A stretch of DNA of 64,000 bases. It comes from Wolfiporia cocos (lineage: Eukaryota > Basidiomycota > Agaricomycetes > Polyporales > Phaeolaceae). The DNA lies in assembly GCA_029448655.1 (NCBI GenBank), contig JACCLO010000001.1, forward strand, positions 3,348,001 through 3,412,000. The letters run 5' to 3'. Made by a program: the position numbers and the translations under genes. Position 1 is the stretch's first letter; every line of letters starts with the position of its first letter. Positions 1 to 12,182 of this stretch are shown one piece after another. The notes below the pieces were generated by a model, which was given only the letters and a program-made list of their open reading frames with translations, was not told the origin of the DNA and did no database searches.

Positions 1-1874
1 GGACGCATGATGCCCAGAACACAGCCGTCAGACGCAGCAACCCAACGAGATGGAAGCATGCATGGTGTGCAGATAACGGCTCGACGGACTATTGGGGTTC
101 TGATGAGCTGTGGCAGACGGCTCACAGGGATAGGCGCAGCGTGGGAGGCCCGTCCGCTATTCTCTCGTTAGCATCTGCGTGGATACAGTTCCGTTGCAGA
201 GCAACGGATACTTGAGTCTAAACACTATCTAGAATGGGTTGTCAGGTGCTGTAAGGATTTCGAGTATTCATAGCACTCACCGAAGAAAGCGCGACACAGC
301 GGAATGACGGCTCGTAGTCGGTACGTGCTAGGTTTGGCCAGAGGACCTCATGGAGGGGGGCGATACGCGGTCCGGTGGCTTGATGAACTGCTATCCTCTC
401 TGGGATGCCCCTGGAATAATATAAATCAAGCATGGAATGGAACAACCTGGGTCGGCATACACTTCCAACTGGAATAGTGATAACAGGGAGCACAAGGACG
501 GATCGCCACACCTAAAACAATGAACGCGGACAGTGAGCGGGAACAGCAGTAAATAGGAGTTATAACGGCCAATATAGACCGTTCAATACAGCGGTGCGTC
601 GGCTCGGCCGACGTAGGGCGTCCTGGGCGATTCATCGTAAAAAGGTGGGCTCAGCTCCCGTGCCCCGGGAGAAGATATTATTGTCCCCATCTATTTTCGA
701 GGAAGACGTGCACAATGTGGTGCCGGCGCGAAGCCATATGGCAGCATGCTAATGACCCCTACAGCACGGCGTCGCATTCTTAAGGTTGAATACAGCGACG
801 CGCTTCATGTACGGACATGTCGCTTTGTCGCCGTCGTGGCGCGAGTCCGGCGCTCGACGAAGCGCCCAACGATCACGGCCGCCATGGCTTCTAGTCTGGC
901 TCCGGTGAGCTTTCGTCCACATGTCGAAGCACCCCAGCAGCTTCGCGATAAGGGTGAATTAGCCCCTGCAGGAAACTGCGCCCCGACCACGCGCGACGCC
1001 TGCTTCCCAGAGGCGAACGGGCAAACGGGTGCGCGAGGCGCCAATTGAGATGCACGCAACTTCCGACGATTCCGCGACAGTCCAGAGCACGCTCGAACGC
1101 CATCCAATCCGCAAATGAAGATTGGCATGCTGCGTCACCCGCGCGGCGCGGAAGCTGCCGCAAAATCAAGCTGCCTGTCTGATGAATGCCGCTGGTCGAT
1201 ATTGCGACTGCGGTCGTTCCTCGCGTAGGAGACAAGTGCGGGATGCTCCACTGTGCGAGGTGGTTTGACTTTAGTCGCGCAGCAGAGGCTTCCATAGATA
1301 AGAAGATAGAAGCACCCCCATGTGAGGCTGTGTTCGCACGGAGCGGCCGCGAGACGGTTGAGCTTGAGAAGCATTCCTTGCCGTAGGATCAAATCACCTT
1401 GCGGTACACTTGCCAGGGCATCGTGACTTCCTATGACCGATAAGGAAACCGGTGTCTGATCTGAAGCTCGACAGCCCGTTAGCAAGGCTAAAGTGACAAC
1501 ATACCGGGCATACTAATCTACTCCTAGCACCATTCGCAGATGCAATTGCGCTACTCCTTCGGATCTTAGTACTTAGTAATGATGCGATCCACTGATACGT
1601 GTACTTGGCTTGATGTATTCCGTGCCTGCTACAGCAGGTGTTCGCAGATGTCATTGAAGAGAGCAAATTGGGATAGAGGTCTATGCAGTACAATCGAATC
1701 CACAATGCCCTGCGGATTCCAAGGATAGGGATCTGTGCAACCGTACAATTACATATGCATTACTGCGGAAAGGACATATGAGCGATGAGGCGGTCCGCGG
1801 AGACATACCAATACAGCTCACCTGAGTTATCTAGACAAGCACCCGATAGTCGACCACGCTGGATACCACACGGA
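1..1874. other. Gene-poor left end, no supported gene
   Basis: Open frames here are short (under about 135 codons), overlap on both strands, usually start at GTG or TTG rather than ATG, and show no recognisable domain or conserved splice structure. Positions about 800-1200 are more G+C-rich than the flanks and hold several overlapping open frames, which may be an old repeat. I see no tRNA, terminal repeat or transposase motif. Read as intergenic or decayed repeat DNA. Confidence 0.5.
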
Positions 1875-3393
1875 TCACCGCGCCTGTTTCGCGCGGATAA
1901 CTCTGTCGTATGATTCGGCTATGGGATTACGGTACGCTAGCACGGTAATGTGCGAGCTGAGGTACGGAGGCGGAAGCAAGGGATGTATCAATTCGAGACT
2001 AGCACTCTGCTCGGCTGGGGGAAAATGCGCGGTGTACGTGACGGGGGTGCGTGGTGGGGACGGCGTCGCACGCATGGCAAGACTAGATAACGCGGCAAAG
2101 GACGACGATGACGAGATCGTGGACAGTGTGCGCTGCCGATCGTGGCTCGACTTGCTCAGCTGCGACTGGCTGACGGAGACAGGCAACGTGGAGGTCGATC
2201 GTGCGGACGACGTCGATGTCCGCCTCAGCTGTCTATGTGCCTGAGATGACGTCGGGGACGACTGGCTCGGCGACGCCGATGCCGTCTTGATGCTGCTCGG
2301 CGAGCCTGCGCGCACACTCGTGGGCGAAGAAGCAGTCGACATCTCAGCCTGCGCGGCGTCTGAGGAGACCATCGTGAGGGGAGCGAGCGGCGCGGGCATT
2401 GCCGCGAACGTGCCGTTATGGTGCCCGTACGAATGACCCCGAATCAGCGGGTGCGGCCGCAGCGCAGCCCCCTCGGACTTGCTCGTGACAGAGTGCGTGG
2501 ACGGCGGTCGGGTCATGGACTGGCGTTTGGGTGGGGGCGAGGTGCGCGTTGGGGATCGCGTCTCGGATCGGGCTCGTGTGATAGGGGGCGGCTGCGTCTC
2601 GGGCGGTTGCGCTGCCTGCGGGGGTGGCTGCACCTCTGTCTCTGACGGCCGCTCTGCCTGCGGGGGCGACCGCTGATCATGGGCAGGCGCGTGCTGCGAT
2701 CCATCCACCATCTGTGGCGTCGGCTGGGCCTGGATATAATCCCGCGCCGTCGGTGCGGGCGACGGCGGCTCCGGGGCGCGGACGACATCAACACGCGGCA
2801 GCAGCGGTGCATCAGCCCTGGGTGTGGCGACGTCTTCCGTGTGATATCCGTTCAGCTGGGTGGTGGTGCGCGCCAACGTCGACTTTGTGCGCTCGAGGGG
2901 CGTCGTGGTGTCGCCGCCGTCGGAGTCGGTGGCGGAATTCGGCGTCGCAGCGCCACTCTCGCTAGAGACCCACTCGTCGTCATCGCCCTCCGACGGGGCA
3001 GATATCGTAAAATCCGCACGCTGTCTGCCGCTCTGCGGCTTGCCCGGCCCCAGGGGCGTCGGCGCGCGCCGCAGCGGCGCGGGCTGGATGTGCTCGCGCG
3101 ACGCGATGCGGTGGCTGCTCCCGTTCCTCGAGAGCGGCGCGATGGCGCGTGCGGCAGGCTAGAAGCGCGCACACAGAAACTGAGCTCAAACTTATTTCTA
3201 CCACGATTTGTCTCAGAAAAGCAAGTACCTCGTGATGGGCGTGTGGGCTCTTCCTCGATTTGTCCGTGGTTCTGGGCGGCGGCGCGTCCTTCTGCGTGAA
3301 CTGCAGATTATTAAGGCCAAGCTTCGACGATCCGCCCGAGTTGGTGCGCGTATGTGTGCGGGGGAGCGCGCCGCGGTGAGCTCGAGCAGGCAT
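1875..3393 (-). CDS. Ser/Pro-rich low-complexity protein, possibly TCO89-like
   Basis: Two exons, 3393-3229 and 3158-1875, joined in phase 0 across a GT-AG intron, give about 482 residues. The start MPARAHRG is followed by basic/Ser-rich sequence and SKLGLNNLQFTQKD. After the intron comes an acidic motif DDDEWVSSESG, then long Ser/Pro/Thr-rich disordered stretches and a short conserved-looking C-terminus ending RVIRAKQAR. No catalytic domain or membrane segment is seen. The acidic EWVSSES motif in a Ser-rich fungal protein reminds me of TORC1 subunit TCO89-like proteins, but this is recall of a weak pattern and may be wrong. It is divergent from UTP6, with 253 bp between start codons. High confidence that it is a gene, low confidence on family. 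Confidence 0.7.
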
Positions 3394-3646
3394 GGTCGTG
3401 GTCAGTACTGAGGGGAAATCAAAACAGACAGCAAGATCAAGAGCAGCACGGTGTCTCGGGTATGGGTGTTGTGGCGGCGACGACGCGGGGACAAACAAAT
3501 GATTGACGCTCGTTTGTGGGCGCATCAGCGCGCTCGGCTCGCATACCAGCCACGTGCTCGACAATTTCTTCACTCAACGGGCTGCAGTAGTACCCGCGGC
3601 CAATCTCACTCAAAGCTCTTACTGCACATCCAGGACTTAGCCCGCC
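3394..3646. promoter_or_regulatory. Divergent promoter region, Ser/Pro-rich gene and UTP6
   Basis: Only 253 bp separate the inferred ATG codons at 3393 (minus) and 3647 (plus), so the two genes must share their upstream region. No TATA box is obvious. Confidence 0.5.
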
Positions 3647-6326
3647 ATGGAGAGAGTACAGTTCGAGCAGGAGCAGGTACGCTCTCCGTCCGTTTAAATC
3701 GTGCTGATCTTACGGCTCGGGATGTAGATGCTCGATCAGCTGAAAGACTTTGTCGAGAGGGGTATCTTCACGGAGGTGCGTCACTAGCCCCGTTTCGTGC
3801 ATCTGTTCCTCAGGGTGAGACCGCCGCGCAGCAAGAAGTGAAGCAAATCATGCAAAAGCGCACCGCGTTCGAGACTGCGCTCGTGCGGCGCATACCCAAG
3901 AAGAGCGACTACCTCCGCTACGCAGCGTACGAGATGGAGCTCGAAGCGCTCCGCCGAAAGCGCCTCATGCGGATCCCGCGGCCGCAGGAGCCGCACGAAG
4001 CGACCGTGTCCACCTTCGTGCTCGTCCACCGCCAGTTCCACATCCTCGAGCGCGCCGTCAAGCGGTTCAAGACCGACGTCGCGCTGTGGCTGCAGTACAT
4101 CGCCGTCGCGCAAAAGTGGCGCGCGCGCGCGCTCGTGGGGAGCGTCACGGCGCGGTGAGCTTCCTCGGTGTGTGCGCGGCGAGCTGAGATTGACAGCGAC
4201 TGTGCAGTGCGCTGCAACTGCACCCGAACGTCCCCGCGCTCTACATCGTCGCTGCCGCGCACGAGCTCGACCACGCGACGCCGTCCGCTGCGCGTATCCT
4301 CCTGCAACGCGGGATCCGCATGAACCCGGACAGCGTCGATCTCTGGCGAGAGTACGTAAAGATGGAGCTGGGATTCGTAGAGAGCCTGCGGAGACACTGG
4401 GAAGCTCTGGGCATCAAGATAGGTGAAGGAGTGGGCAAGGGGAAAGAGAAGGCGAGAGAGCGCACGGCGGAGATGGAAGGGCAGGGTGACGAGATGGGCG
4501 ACGGGGAGGCAGAGCGGATGGAGGCCGAGGCGGAGGACGCGGGCGAGGACGGCGAGGCGGCACGGCGCGCGATCATGGAGGGTGCGATCGTGAAGTCCAT
4601 CATCTCATCTGCGGCCAAAGGTGCGTTCCCTTCGCATCTCACATCTGCATGCGGGCGGCGTCGTGCAATGTGCAACTGGCGCCTGATATATGATATTGAC
4701 GAGCATCACGCATCGACAGCGCTGCCCAAGATCGAGCTCTTCACATCCCTTCACGAAACACTTGTAGGGTACCCCTGTCCGCCCGCGTTGCGCAGCGCAC
4801 TGCTCGATCATCTCTTCGCCTTGCTGGAGACCACGCTCCCGGCGGATCCCGCGGCGATCAAGCTATCGACCACTCGATTCCTCACCCAGGATCTGGACGG
4901 TCCCGAGCTTGTCGAGGCACTTGGAGCCGCAAACGAGCGACTCGCAAACGCGGTACGAGAACAAGGGGCAGATGCTGAAGGGCTCGCCGCGGTATACGCG
5001 GCGTTCGCGCAAGAATGGTGTGAAAAGGCCATCGACGATAGCCTGGTGAGTGCTATTCCCATCTGTGATAGCGCACAGGGATCTGATCTACTGGATGGCG
5101 CGTGCCGGCACGCACGCACACTAAATCGTGATCCACGCACAGAAAGGGTACCTCATCACGTCGCTCCAGCTCCTCGCGCAGCGCACGCACGGCGCCGGCT
5201 CGCCCGCACTTCTCGCCGCGGCGGTCACGCTGCTTACGTCGCATCATGACACGCTGAGCGCGCACCTCCCGCCCGCGGCGAACACGCCCGCGAAGATTCT
5301 GCGGCTCGCGCGGAAGTACACCGGAAGAGAAGACGCGAAGTCATCGGCGGCGGTCTGGCTCGCGCGGCTCGAGGCGGAGAAGCGGTTCGCGACGAACAAG
5401 CAGGACGTCGAGGGCGCATGGGACGAGGCGCGGGGAGCAGTAGCGGGTGACGGGATCGAAGGCATATGGGTGTGGGGGCTCGACGCGGGCGACTCCACAG
5501 CGGAGGGCGAGTCCTCGGCAGATGTAGACCGCGATGCAGTGAAGGGCGAAGCGGAGCGTCTCGAGGTGCGTGATGGCCGCATTTACCTTTTAGCTGGGCT
5601 GACGCGTGGAATGCCATCTTCCTCCGAACGCGGTGGCATCTGCCGCATTCTTGCGCCGCTGTTCACATGGTGCGCCGCGCGAACGTGCAGCGGCTGCTTG
5701 GGGACTGCAAGCGCATCCGGGACGCCGACGCGTGGCGCAGGGTGCACGAGACGCTACTGGTGCGGTACGCAGCGGTGACGCACGCGGAGCTGTCGGGCAG
5801 CGTCTCGGCGGGTCCCGTGTCCCTTACGGCACCGGCGCCGGTGACAGCGGCAGGGACGCGAAAGCGGAAGCGCGGGGGCTCGTGCGAGGCCGGGCTCGGG
5901 CCGGGATCACGCGGCGCGGATTCGGCGGCGGCTGCGGAGGCCGTGGACGCGCGGGTCGCGCGGGTGCGCCGAATTGGCACAGCGTATTTCCCGGGCGCGC
6001 GCGTGTGGCAGGCGGTGTTCGCGCAGGAGGCGGCCGCGGCGGAGGCGCTGGGCATGTGCTCGCGCGGGCCGGATCTGGCTGCGCACGCGCGGGCGCTGCG
6101 GGAGGCGTACGAGCGGTGGCGGGGCGTGGACGGGGCGGGGGCGACGCTCGCGTGGGCGCGGTGGCTGCTGGCGCACGGGCGGGCGCGCGAGGCGACGGGG
6201 GTGGTCGTGAGGGCGCGCGCCGGGCTGGCGGCGGCGGAGGCGGCGGAGGTGGAGCGGGCGTGGAAGAAGGTGGTGGATGGCGGACCCGACGACGAAGATG
6301 ATGCAGCGTGTGCCCGTTTTAGGTAA
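3647..6326 (+). CDS. UTP6: U3 snoRNA-associated protein 6 (UTP6)
   Basis: UTP6 is a HAT-repeat subunit of the SSU processome that acts in nucleolar 18S pre-rRNA processing. Exons 3647-3676, 3728-3775, 3814-4154, 4208-4620, 4720-5045 and one from 5143 chain in phase. The N-terminus MERVQFEQEQMLDQLKDF, then RRIPKKSDYLRY and MELEALRRKR, is the family signature. HAT-type helices follow (ALWLQYIAVAQKW, ALYIVAAAHELD, DLWREYVKMEL). An acidic insert at 4440-4560 is family-variable. The C-terminal exon from about 5594 to 6326 is in a different frame and very G+C- and Ala/Arg-rich. The junction between it and the 5143 exon is not clean: the obvious donor at about 5566 gives only a 28-nt intron and the wrong phase. 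The C-terminal third is therefore uncertain. Confidence 0.9.
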
Positions 6327-7098
6327 GCCGCCGGCCCCGTCTCCGGCGCTGTGGCCGGCAGCCGCATTGCGCGTGGAGGGGCTCGGCAGTGCCCGCGCGT
6401 CGAGGCGACCCGGGGCAGCGGAGGCTCATCATGTATGCGTTACGTGGACGATGCATTGCGTGGACGTCGTCAACGAAGCTGTATCTAGCACGGACAGATG
6501 CATGTGGGCGTGCCGGATTAGTGGCGTGGAGGGAGATGGCCGGGACAGCCCAGAGCGGGTGCCATTGGGCGTGCCACTGCGATTGCCATTGTGGGCATAT
6601 CCGGACAACACACGCGCGTGGTGCTGCGAAGGCGAGCCATGTGCACGCCCGGTACCCATCGCCTTCTCAGCTGCTTTTCTCTTCCCGCTCCCACCGCCCC
6701 CTCCCCCTCCGCCCTCCCCCACGCACGCGGTGCTGCTGCAAGGGTGCTCGCCCAACGTGAGTCCACACGAGCCGTTGTATGCGCGCCTGACTCACTCACC
6801 GCCACGCTCGCCTTATCCGGCGCGTCTCATTTCAATCCCCGCCCCAGCTTTGCCTTCTGCTGCCATCTGCCTGCTATCTTCCCCAGGCTTGCCCAAGCTC
6901 GTCGACGCCGCAGGCCGTCGTTGCGCTCGCCTGCCCCGCCCCAGAGTCCCCGCCGCTCTGATCCCGAGAACGCCCGTTCTCTCTGCATGTTCCCCCCACG
7001 AGTCCCATAATCTCTAGCCGGTCGACCCATCTCGCTCATTCTCTCCCCGCGAGAACAGAGTGCAGAACAGACCCCCTGGCTTCCGATTCGACCCGCTC
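6327..7098. other. UTP6-kinase intergenic region, pyrimidine-rich
   Basis: Contains long C/T-rich tracts, especially 6690-6725 and 6830-7060, typical of fungal core promoters and 5' UTRs without TATA. No supported coding exon. Confidence 0.5.
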
Positions 7099-10000
7099 AT
7101 GTTGCAGTATCCCGTCCAGCTTCCTCCGCTTTCTCTCACGTCTTCCAAGCGCACCCAAGTGCCCCGTAGAGAATCCAGTGACGACTATCAGAATGGCTCT
7201 CTGACCCAGAAGCGTGCCGTCCTCGTCAACGACAAGCCCGTCTCCGCTCGTCCTCATGTCCTCCCCATCCACATTTCGACTTCCTCCGTTTTCTCCTCTG
7301 CTTCCTCTCCCTCTTCGACGCCCCCTGCTACCCCGTTCCTCGCCTCCAAGCACGTTCCCCGCTCTCCTCTAGTTTCTTCGCCACGCCAGCTGACCAGCCC
7401 GGTCTCCCGCTCCGCCCAGCCCTTCAAGTCGTCCCTCTCCCAGTCGTACGACGACCGGTCCAGCAGGGACTCGTCCAACTCCTCTGCTACGATGGACATC
7501 CTCTCCCAGGGCGACTTGGTCGGCGAGGGCCTCCTCCTCCAGGGCGAGACGATCGTCCGGGTCCCCATCAGCTCATCCGAGCCGCGGGTCGACTACGATG
7601 AACCGGCGAAGGAATTCGAGGTCGTGCGCAGACTCGGAACGGGCAGCTACGCGGTGGTCTACCTCGTCCGCGAAGTGCTCTCGCGCTCCACCAGTCCCTC
7701 CTCGGACGACGTCCACGGCGCCGCGGTGGCCGGGCGCCTCGACATGGACGACTCGTACTTCGCCCGTCCGGCCACGCGGTACGGCCGCGAATACGCCATC
7801 AAGCTGCTCTCCAAGGCAAACCTGGACCAGGACGCCCTGGAGGCCCAGCTGTTCGAGGTGCGTGGCCCGCATATATGCGCCATCCCATCATGATCTGACG
7901 TGTGCGCGCTAGGCGACCATCCACCAGTCGCTGCCCGCACACCCCAACATCGTTACGTTGCACCGCACGCTCGAGACTCCCTCCTTTCTACTTCTTCTAC
8001 TCGAGTTTGTGCCCGGCGAGGATCTCTTCTACTTTTTGGAGCAGGCGCGCGACCACTTTGATGCGGAGCCCGAGCTCGATGCGGACGCTACTGGCACCTC
8101 GCGCACGCCGTCTTCCCCCGGCCTGCTAGCCTCGCTCGCGCCCTCGCAGCTGCTCTCGCACACGCGCCTGCGCCTCATCGCGTCCATGTTCGCGCAGATG
8201 TGCGACGCGGTGGCGACGTGCCACGAGCACTCCGTCTTCCACCGCGATATCAAGCCGGAGAACTTCATCGTCACGGACGGGTGGGCCACCGGCCCCGATG
8301 GGCGCCGCGAGCGCAAGGTCGTCGTTAAGCTTACGGATTTTGGACTGTCTACTACCGATACGGATTCCGCCGACATGGACTGCGGCAGCGCTCCTTACAT
8401 GAGTTTCGGTGCGTTCTATTCCCCCATTTTCAGTGCGCGGGCGTGTTGACAGCGAGCGCGTTGTGCAGAATGCCGAAATAACCTACACCCTACTTATTCC
8501 CCGCGTGCTGCCGACGTCTGGTCACTTGGTATCGTGCTCATCAACATGTACGTCGCGCATATATCTACTCCTTAGCCTCCTCGTCATACTCAAATGCTGC
8601 CACTCAGGCTGTATCATTACAATCCCTGGACTGACGCTGCGCAAGGCGTTTGCTCGTCCTTTGAAGTCTACCGCCAGCAGCCCGTCGCGTTCTTCATGGG
8701 TCGCTTCACGGGCATGACCCTCCCCGTCGCCGAGTTCCTCGCGCACAACGTCTTCTGCATTCTCGACGGCCCGAAGGACGACGCGAAGCGCATCTCAGCC
8801 CGCGGCTTCGGCACGTGGGTGCGCGACCTGCCGACGCTCTTCGGCGCGCCCGTGCACGGCGGCCACTCGCGCAGCGTCTCGATCTCTTCCGTGCAGGGCC
8901 ACCGCCTCGCGTCCATCCCGCACTCGCGCCGCCCGTCCCTCCGGAGCGCAACGCCCATCGACGCCGCGTCTCAGCGCGCCTCGCGCTCCTTGTCCCGCGC
9001 GCCCTCCCTCGGGCCCGCGTACGAGCTCCCCGCAGAGACTTCCATGCTTTCGACCGTCCCCGACCAGGAGAACGAGGAGCAGGAGCAGGAGGAGGGGCGG
9101 GAGCATGGCCACGAGCGGGAGACCAGCTCCCGCTCGACCTCGACGACGAAGCGCCGCAAGCGCGGTGCGCGCAAGGGCAAGAACGCGCTGCTCGCCGCGG
9201 CGCAGGACGAGACGCTCGAGACCCTCGCGGAGGCCTCGCAGACGCTCGCGCGGGAGCTGAGCCGCACGTCGCGCACGTCGCAGTCCGTTGGCGCCGGCGT
9301 CGACGTCCCGCTCGTCCACGCGCTCGCACCCGTGCCGGCGCCCGCGACGCCGCTCTCGAGCGCGCCGTCGATCTCGAAGAAGTCGTCCAAGTGGAAGCTC
9401 TCGTTCGGGAAGACGAGCGCGGGCGGGAAGGCCGCCGCGGCCGAGGAGGCACCCGCGCACGCCGAGCCTGCGGGCGCGCAAGGCAAGGTGATGTCCAGCA
9501 CGGCCAGCAATGTGACGAGTCTGCTCATGAGCCTGAACGCGCCACCTGCCCCCGACATGCACGCGCACGCACACGCCGCGCGCCCGCAGATGGATGATAT
9601 GGGCGCGTTCTCGCACGCCGCCCGCCGCCCGAAGAACTACCCGTACGGCGCCGCGGCGAACGGGGGCACGTGGGGCCCCAGCACCGGCTCCGCGTTCCTC
9701 GCCGCGCAGCACAGCAACCTGTCGAACGGCAGCCTCGGCCGCCGCGGGCCCGCCGCGATGGACCAGCGCCCACCGCGCGGCGCGTCGCCCGAGAGCAAGC
9801 GCGGCGTGAGCCCGACGAGCACGCGCAGCGGGCGCCCGGCCGCGTCGAGCGCGAGCTCCACGGCCTCGTCCAACTGGCGCAGCTCCATGTCGAGCGCGAG
9901 CACGTCCACGTCCGCGTTCACGCGGTACAGCAACGGCAGCGTGCGCAGCGTGTCGACGGCCGCGACGAGCCTCTCGTCCGGCAGCTGGCGCAGCACCCAG

Positions 10001-10453
10001 ACGGGCGGCAGCAAGCCCGCGCAGGAGAGCGGCCGCGCGGGCGCCCTGCCCGCGAACGTCAAGTGTGAGTGCCACCATCATCACGGCTGCGGTGTGCGAG
10101 CCCCGGCTGACGGACGCGCGCTGCAACCTGCACTTACAGATGTCACAGGCACGCCCTGGGAGCTCTCGGAGATGCCGCGCCAGCTGCACAACGACCCGCA
10201 CTTCAAGTACAGCTCGCCGCCCGCGCGGGCGCGCCGGGCGACGAAGTCGAAGGACCCGATGCTCGACACGATCAGCGAGCGCCCGCACCAGAAGCCCGTC
10301 GCGCAGCGCATGGACGCCGCGACGAGCACGACGGACCTCTCGCGCGCGGACAGGGACGCCGGCGGCGACGGCGACCACGACGGCAACCCGCGGAAGGTGC
10401 AAAAGGGACAGATCAACGCCCTGGCCAAGATGTTGTCGGCTCTGCGGCGCTGA
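7099..10453 (+). CDS. Ran1/Ksp1-type serine/threonine protein kinase
   Basis: Five exons, 7099-7857, 7913-8408, 8469-8547, 8608-10064 and 10140-10453, all phase-consistent. The start is the ATG giving MLQYPVQLPP. A Ser-rich N-terminus precedes the kinase domain: glycine loop LGTGSYAVVYLV, VAIK-type lysine in YAIKLLSK, catalytic loop HRDIKPENF, DFG in LTDFGLS, and the APE-equivalent region GSAPYMSFECRNNLHPTYS, then DVWSLGIVLINM. This domain order and the ECR motif fit the S. pombe Ran1/Pat1 and yeast Ksp1/Sks1 group, which regulate meiotic commitment, nutrient signalling and filamentation. A roughly 600-residue C-terminus of Ala/Ser/Arg-rich, probably disordered sequence ends in a short basic helix (INALAKMLSALRR). 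That tail is much more G+C-rich than the kinase domain. Confidence 0.9.
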
Positions 10454-10910
10454 ATGCGATGGGGAGAGACGCATGGTCCGCTCGATGGGTTCGTCTGGCG
10501 TGCGCCTGCGCGCCGCTTGTACTCACTAGGCCTAGGTAGCACGGAGTTGGTTCGTAGGCATCGGAAAACCCAGACATCCATTTTCGGTTATTCAACCCCC
10601 ACAACTCATGTCCCGTTCCTTAACGTAATTTTGCACTCCCCTCTCCTGTCGCACATGCGATCCACTTCCACGGACAGTCGCGCTCCAGCTTAGATGGCAC
10701 CATAACGTTAGCGTATCACCGCATATCCAGCAATGTCATCTTGTACGAATAGCCGTCGGAATACATTGCTGCGGGTAGTCCCCATACCGACGCGAACGAA
10801 TAGCCGTACGTATCTCTTCAACGTCCCGGTAAATCTACTTGGCACAGATCCTATTGTCGTCCGAGTTGTTGCCAATGTGATATTAGCTATGGATACAGGA
10901 AGATCAATCG
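10454..10910. other. Convergent intergenic region (kinase and cyclin 3' ends)
   Basis: Lies between two gene 3' ends. A+T-richer than the flanks. No coding or RNA signal seen. 'cgaatagccgt' occurs twice, at about 10745 and 10798. Confidence 0.4.
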
Positions 10911-11955
10911 TCAGCTGCCCTGAGAACTCCGGCGAGACTCCTGCTGGAAGGCGGCGAATGCCATGTTCTGCTCGAGAGTGGGGGGGCGTGGGGATTCCGG
11001 AGCCAGTGTCGCCCTATCGATGAGAATGGTCGAAGTGCCGTGTGGCGTGGACTCTCGGGCGCGAGAGCTGCTGCTTGGACACGCCGGCGACACTGAACGG
11101 GAGCGCCCGGTCTCCCAGTCCATATCGCTGTCGGATGATATGCTGCTTGAAGATTCGTGTCCTGCGATGTAGTAGATGCCCTTGCTGTGGGTCCGGACCA
11201 GGTTGACGTAGTATTCATGGAGGATTTCCCGGGTGCACTGGTGCAGAGTGTGCAACAAAGCAGAGTTTCAGTCCTGCATTCAGTGGTTGGTGCACAGAGA
11301 ACCGGGTTAGGGGTGCGTGAGAGAAGGAGATGCTGACCGTAAGTCGCCAGTCGATCATGCGGAGAAATTCCCGCTCGAGCAGGTTTAGCTCGGTGAGGGG
11401 TATACCGCCCACTTTGGCATATAGGCTGTTGGTACAAAAGGCGTCGCAGAGAGCCTTGCTTGACACAGTAACAGAGGTTATCACAAAGCGATGGCAGGTA
11501 AGCGAAGATAGCGTGAAGAGTGGCATCCTGGCGCAGATCTGGTCGATGTAGTGCAGGGTGATCAAGAGACACAGCCGCTGTCGGTGCGATGTCAGCATCG
11601 GTTGGCGCGATATGGTGCGCGACTGACTTCGGCCTTGGTAAATCTGACTATACGACGTAGATAGTCTAGCACGGAAATCCCAGGAGGGTTTCGTGAGTGA
11701 AATCGAGTGAGACTCTCGCTGCGTCGACTGAGATCGGTTCCATATCGCCACGCATCTGCACGAGAGAAACGCACGGAGAGAGTGGTATCTGGTCATTATG
11801 GGCCATTAGTCGTTCTATCATGTCCGCTGGAACGCGTTCAGCCATCGCTCGAGTTATGGGAGACGGTCGCACACACCAATCAGTTGGACGAGAATGTCTA
11901 CGTCGACGTCCTCAAACGCAGGTGACAGCTCGACCCTCGCTGCTGTACCCTCCAT
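10911..11955 (-). CDS. Pho80/Pcl-type cyclin (partner of a Pho85-like CDK)
   Basis: Five phase-consistent exons, 11955-11877, 11826-11775, 11718-11628, 11577-11338 and 11237-10911, give 262 residues. The core carries the Pho80/Pcl cyclin-box landmarks: LTRFHSRNPPGISVLDYLRR, LLITLHYIDQICAR, SLTCHRFVITSVTVSSKA, YAKVGGIPLTELNLLE and FLRMIDWRLTCTREIL. This family binds Pho85-like CDKs and regulates phosphate response, glycogen and polarity. The C-terminus after the cyclin box is Ser-rich and probably phosphorylated. Two introns begin GTCAG rather than GTRAG, yet phase and family similarity require them. The gene is divergent from RPL12 with a 227-bp shared upstream region. Confidence 0.9.
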
Positions 11956-12182
11956 CCACCCATCGCCGTGAACGTTGTGCTGCCCTGAGTGCGGTGGATG
12001 GCAAGGTCTATCGCAGGTGCCACAATCGGTGACGTAGGGGTCTGGTACTGTGGCACGGAGTATGCCGAATCTGTACAGCTGTCCAAGCGCCGCCTGAACC
12101 TTGTTCTCACGCGTCCACGCGATCACTATTGGTCGCCGCTGCAAAGTCCGTCAGTCCTCGCCACCAAAAGCCCGACCTCGCC
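11956..12182. promoter_or_regulatory. Divergent promoter, cyclin and RPL12
   Basis: 227 bp between the start codons of a cyclin and a ribosomal protein gene transcribed in opposite directions. No element could be assigned with confidence. Confidence 0.45.

Noticed and set aside
1135..1485. Overlapping 100-130 codon frames at the left end as genes
   Set aside because: Both strands are open at once, starts are often non-ATG, and no conserved motif or intron pattern is seen.
5606..6301. Gly/Arg-rich 231-codon plus-strand frame overlapping the UTP6 C-terminus
   Set aside because: Pure composition effect (GGGG/RRR runs). The overlapping frame entered at about 5594 has helical, HAT-like sequence.
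8795..10474. 559-codon open frame on the minus strand opposite the kinase tail
   Set aside because: It mirrors the biased codon use of the real kinase exon, is Arg/Ala-rich with no domain, and crosses the kinase splice sites. A compositional shadow.
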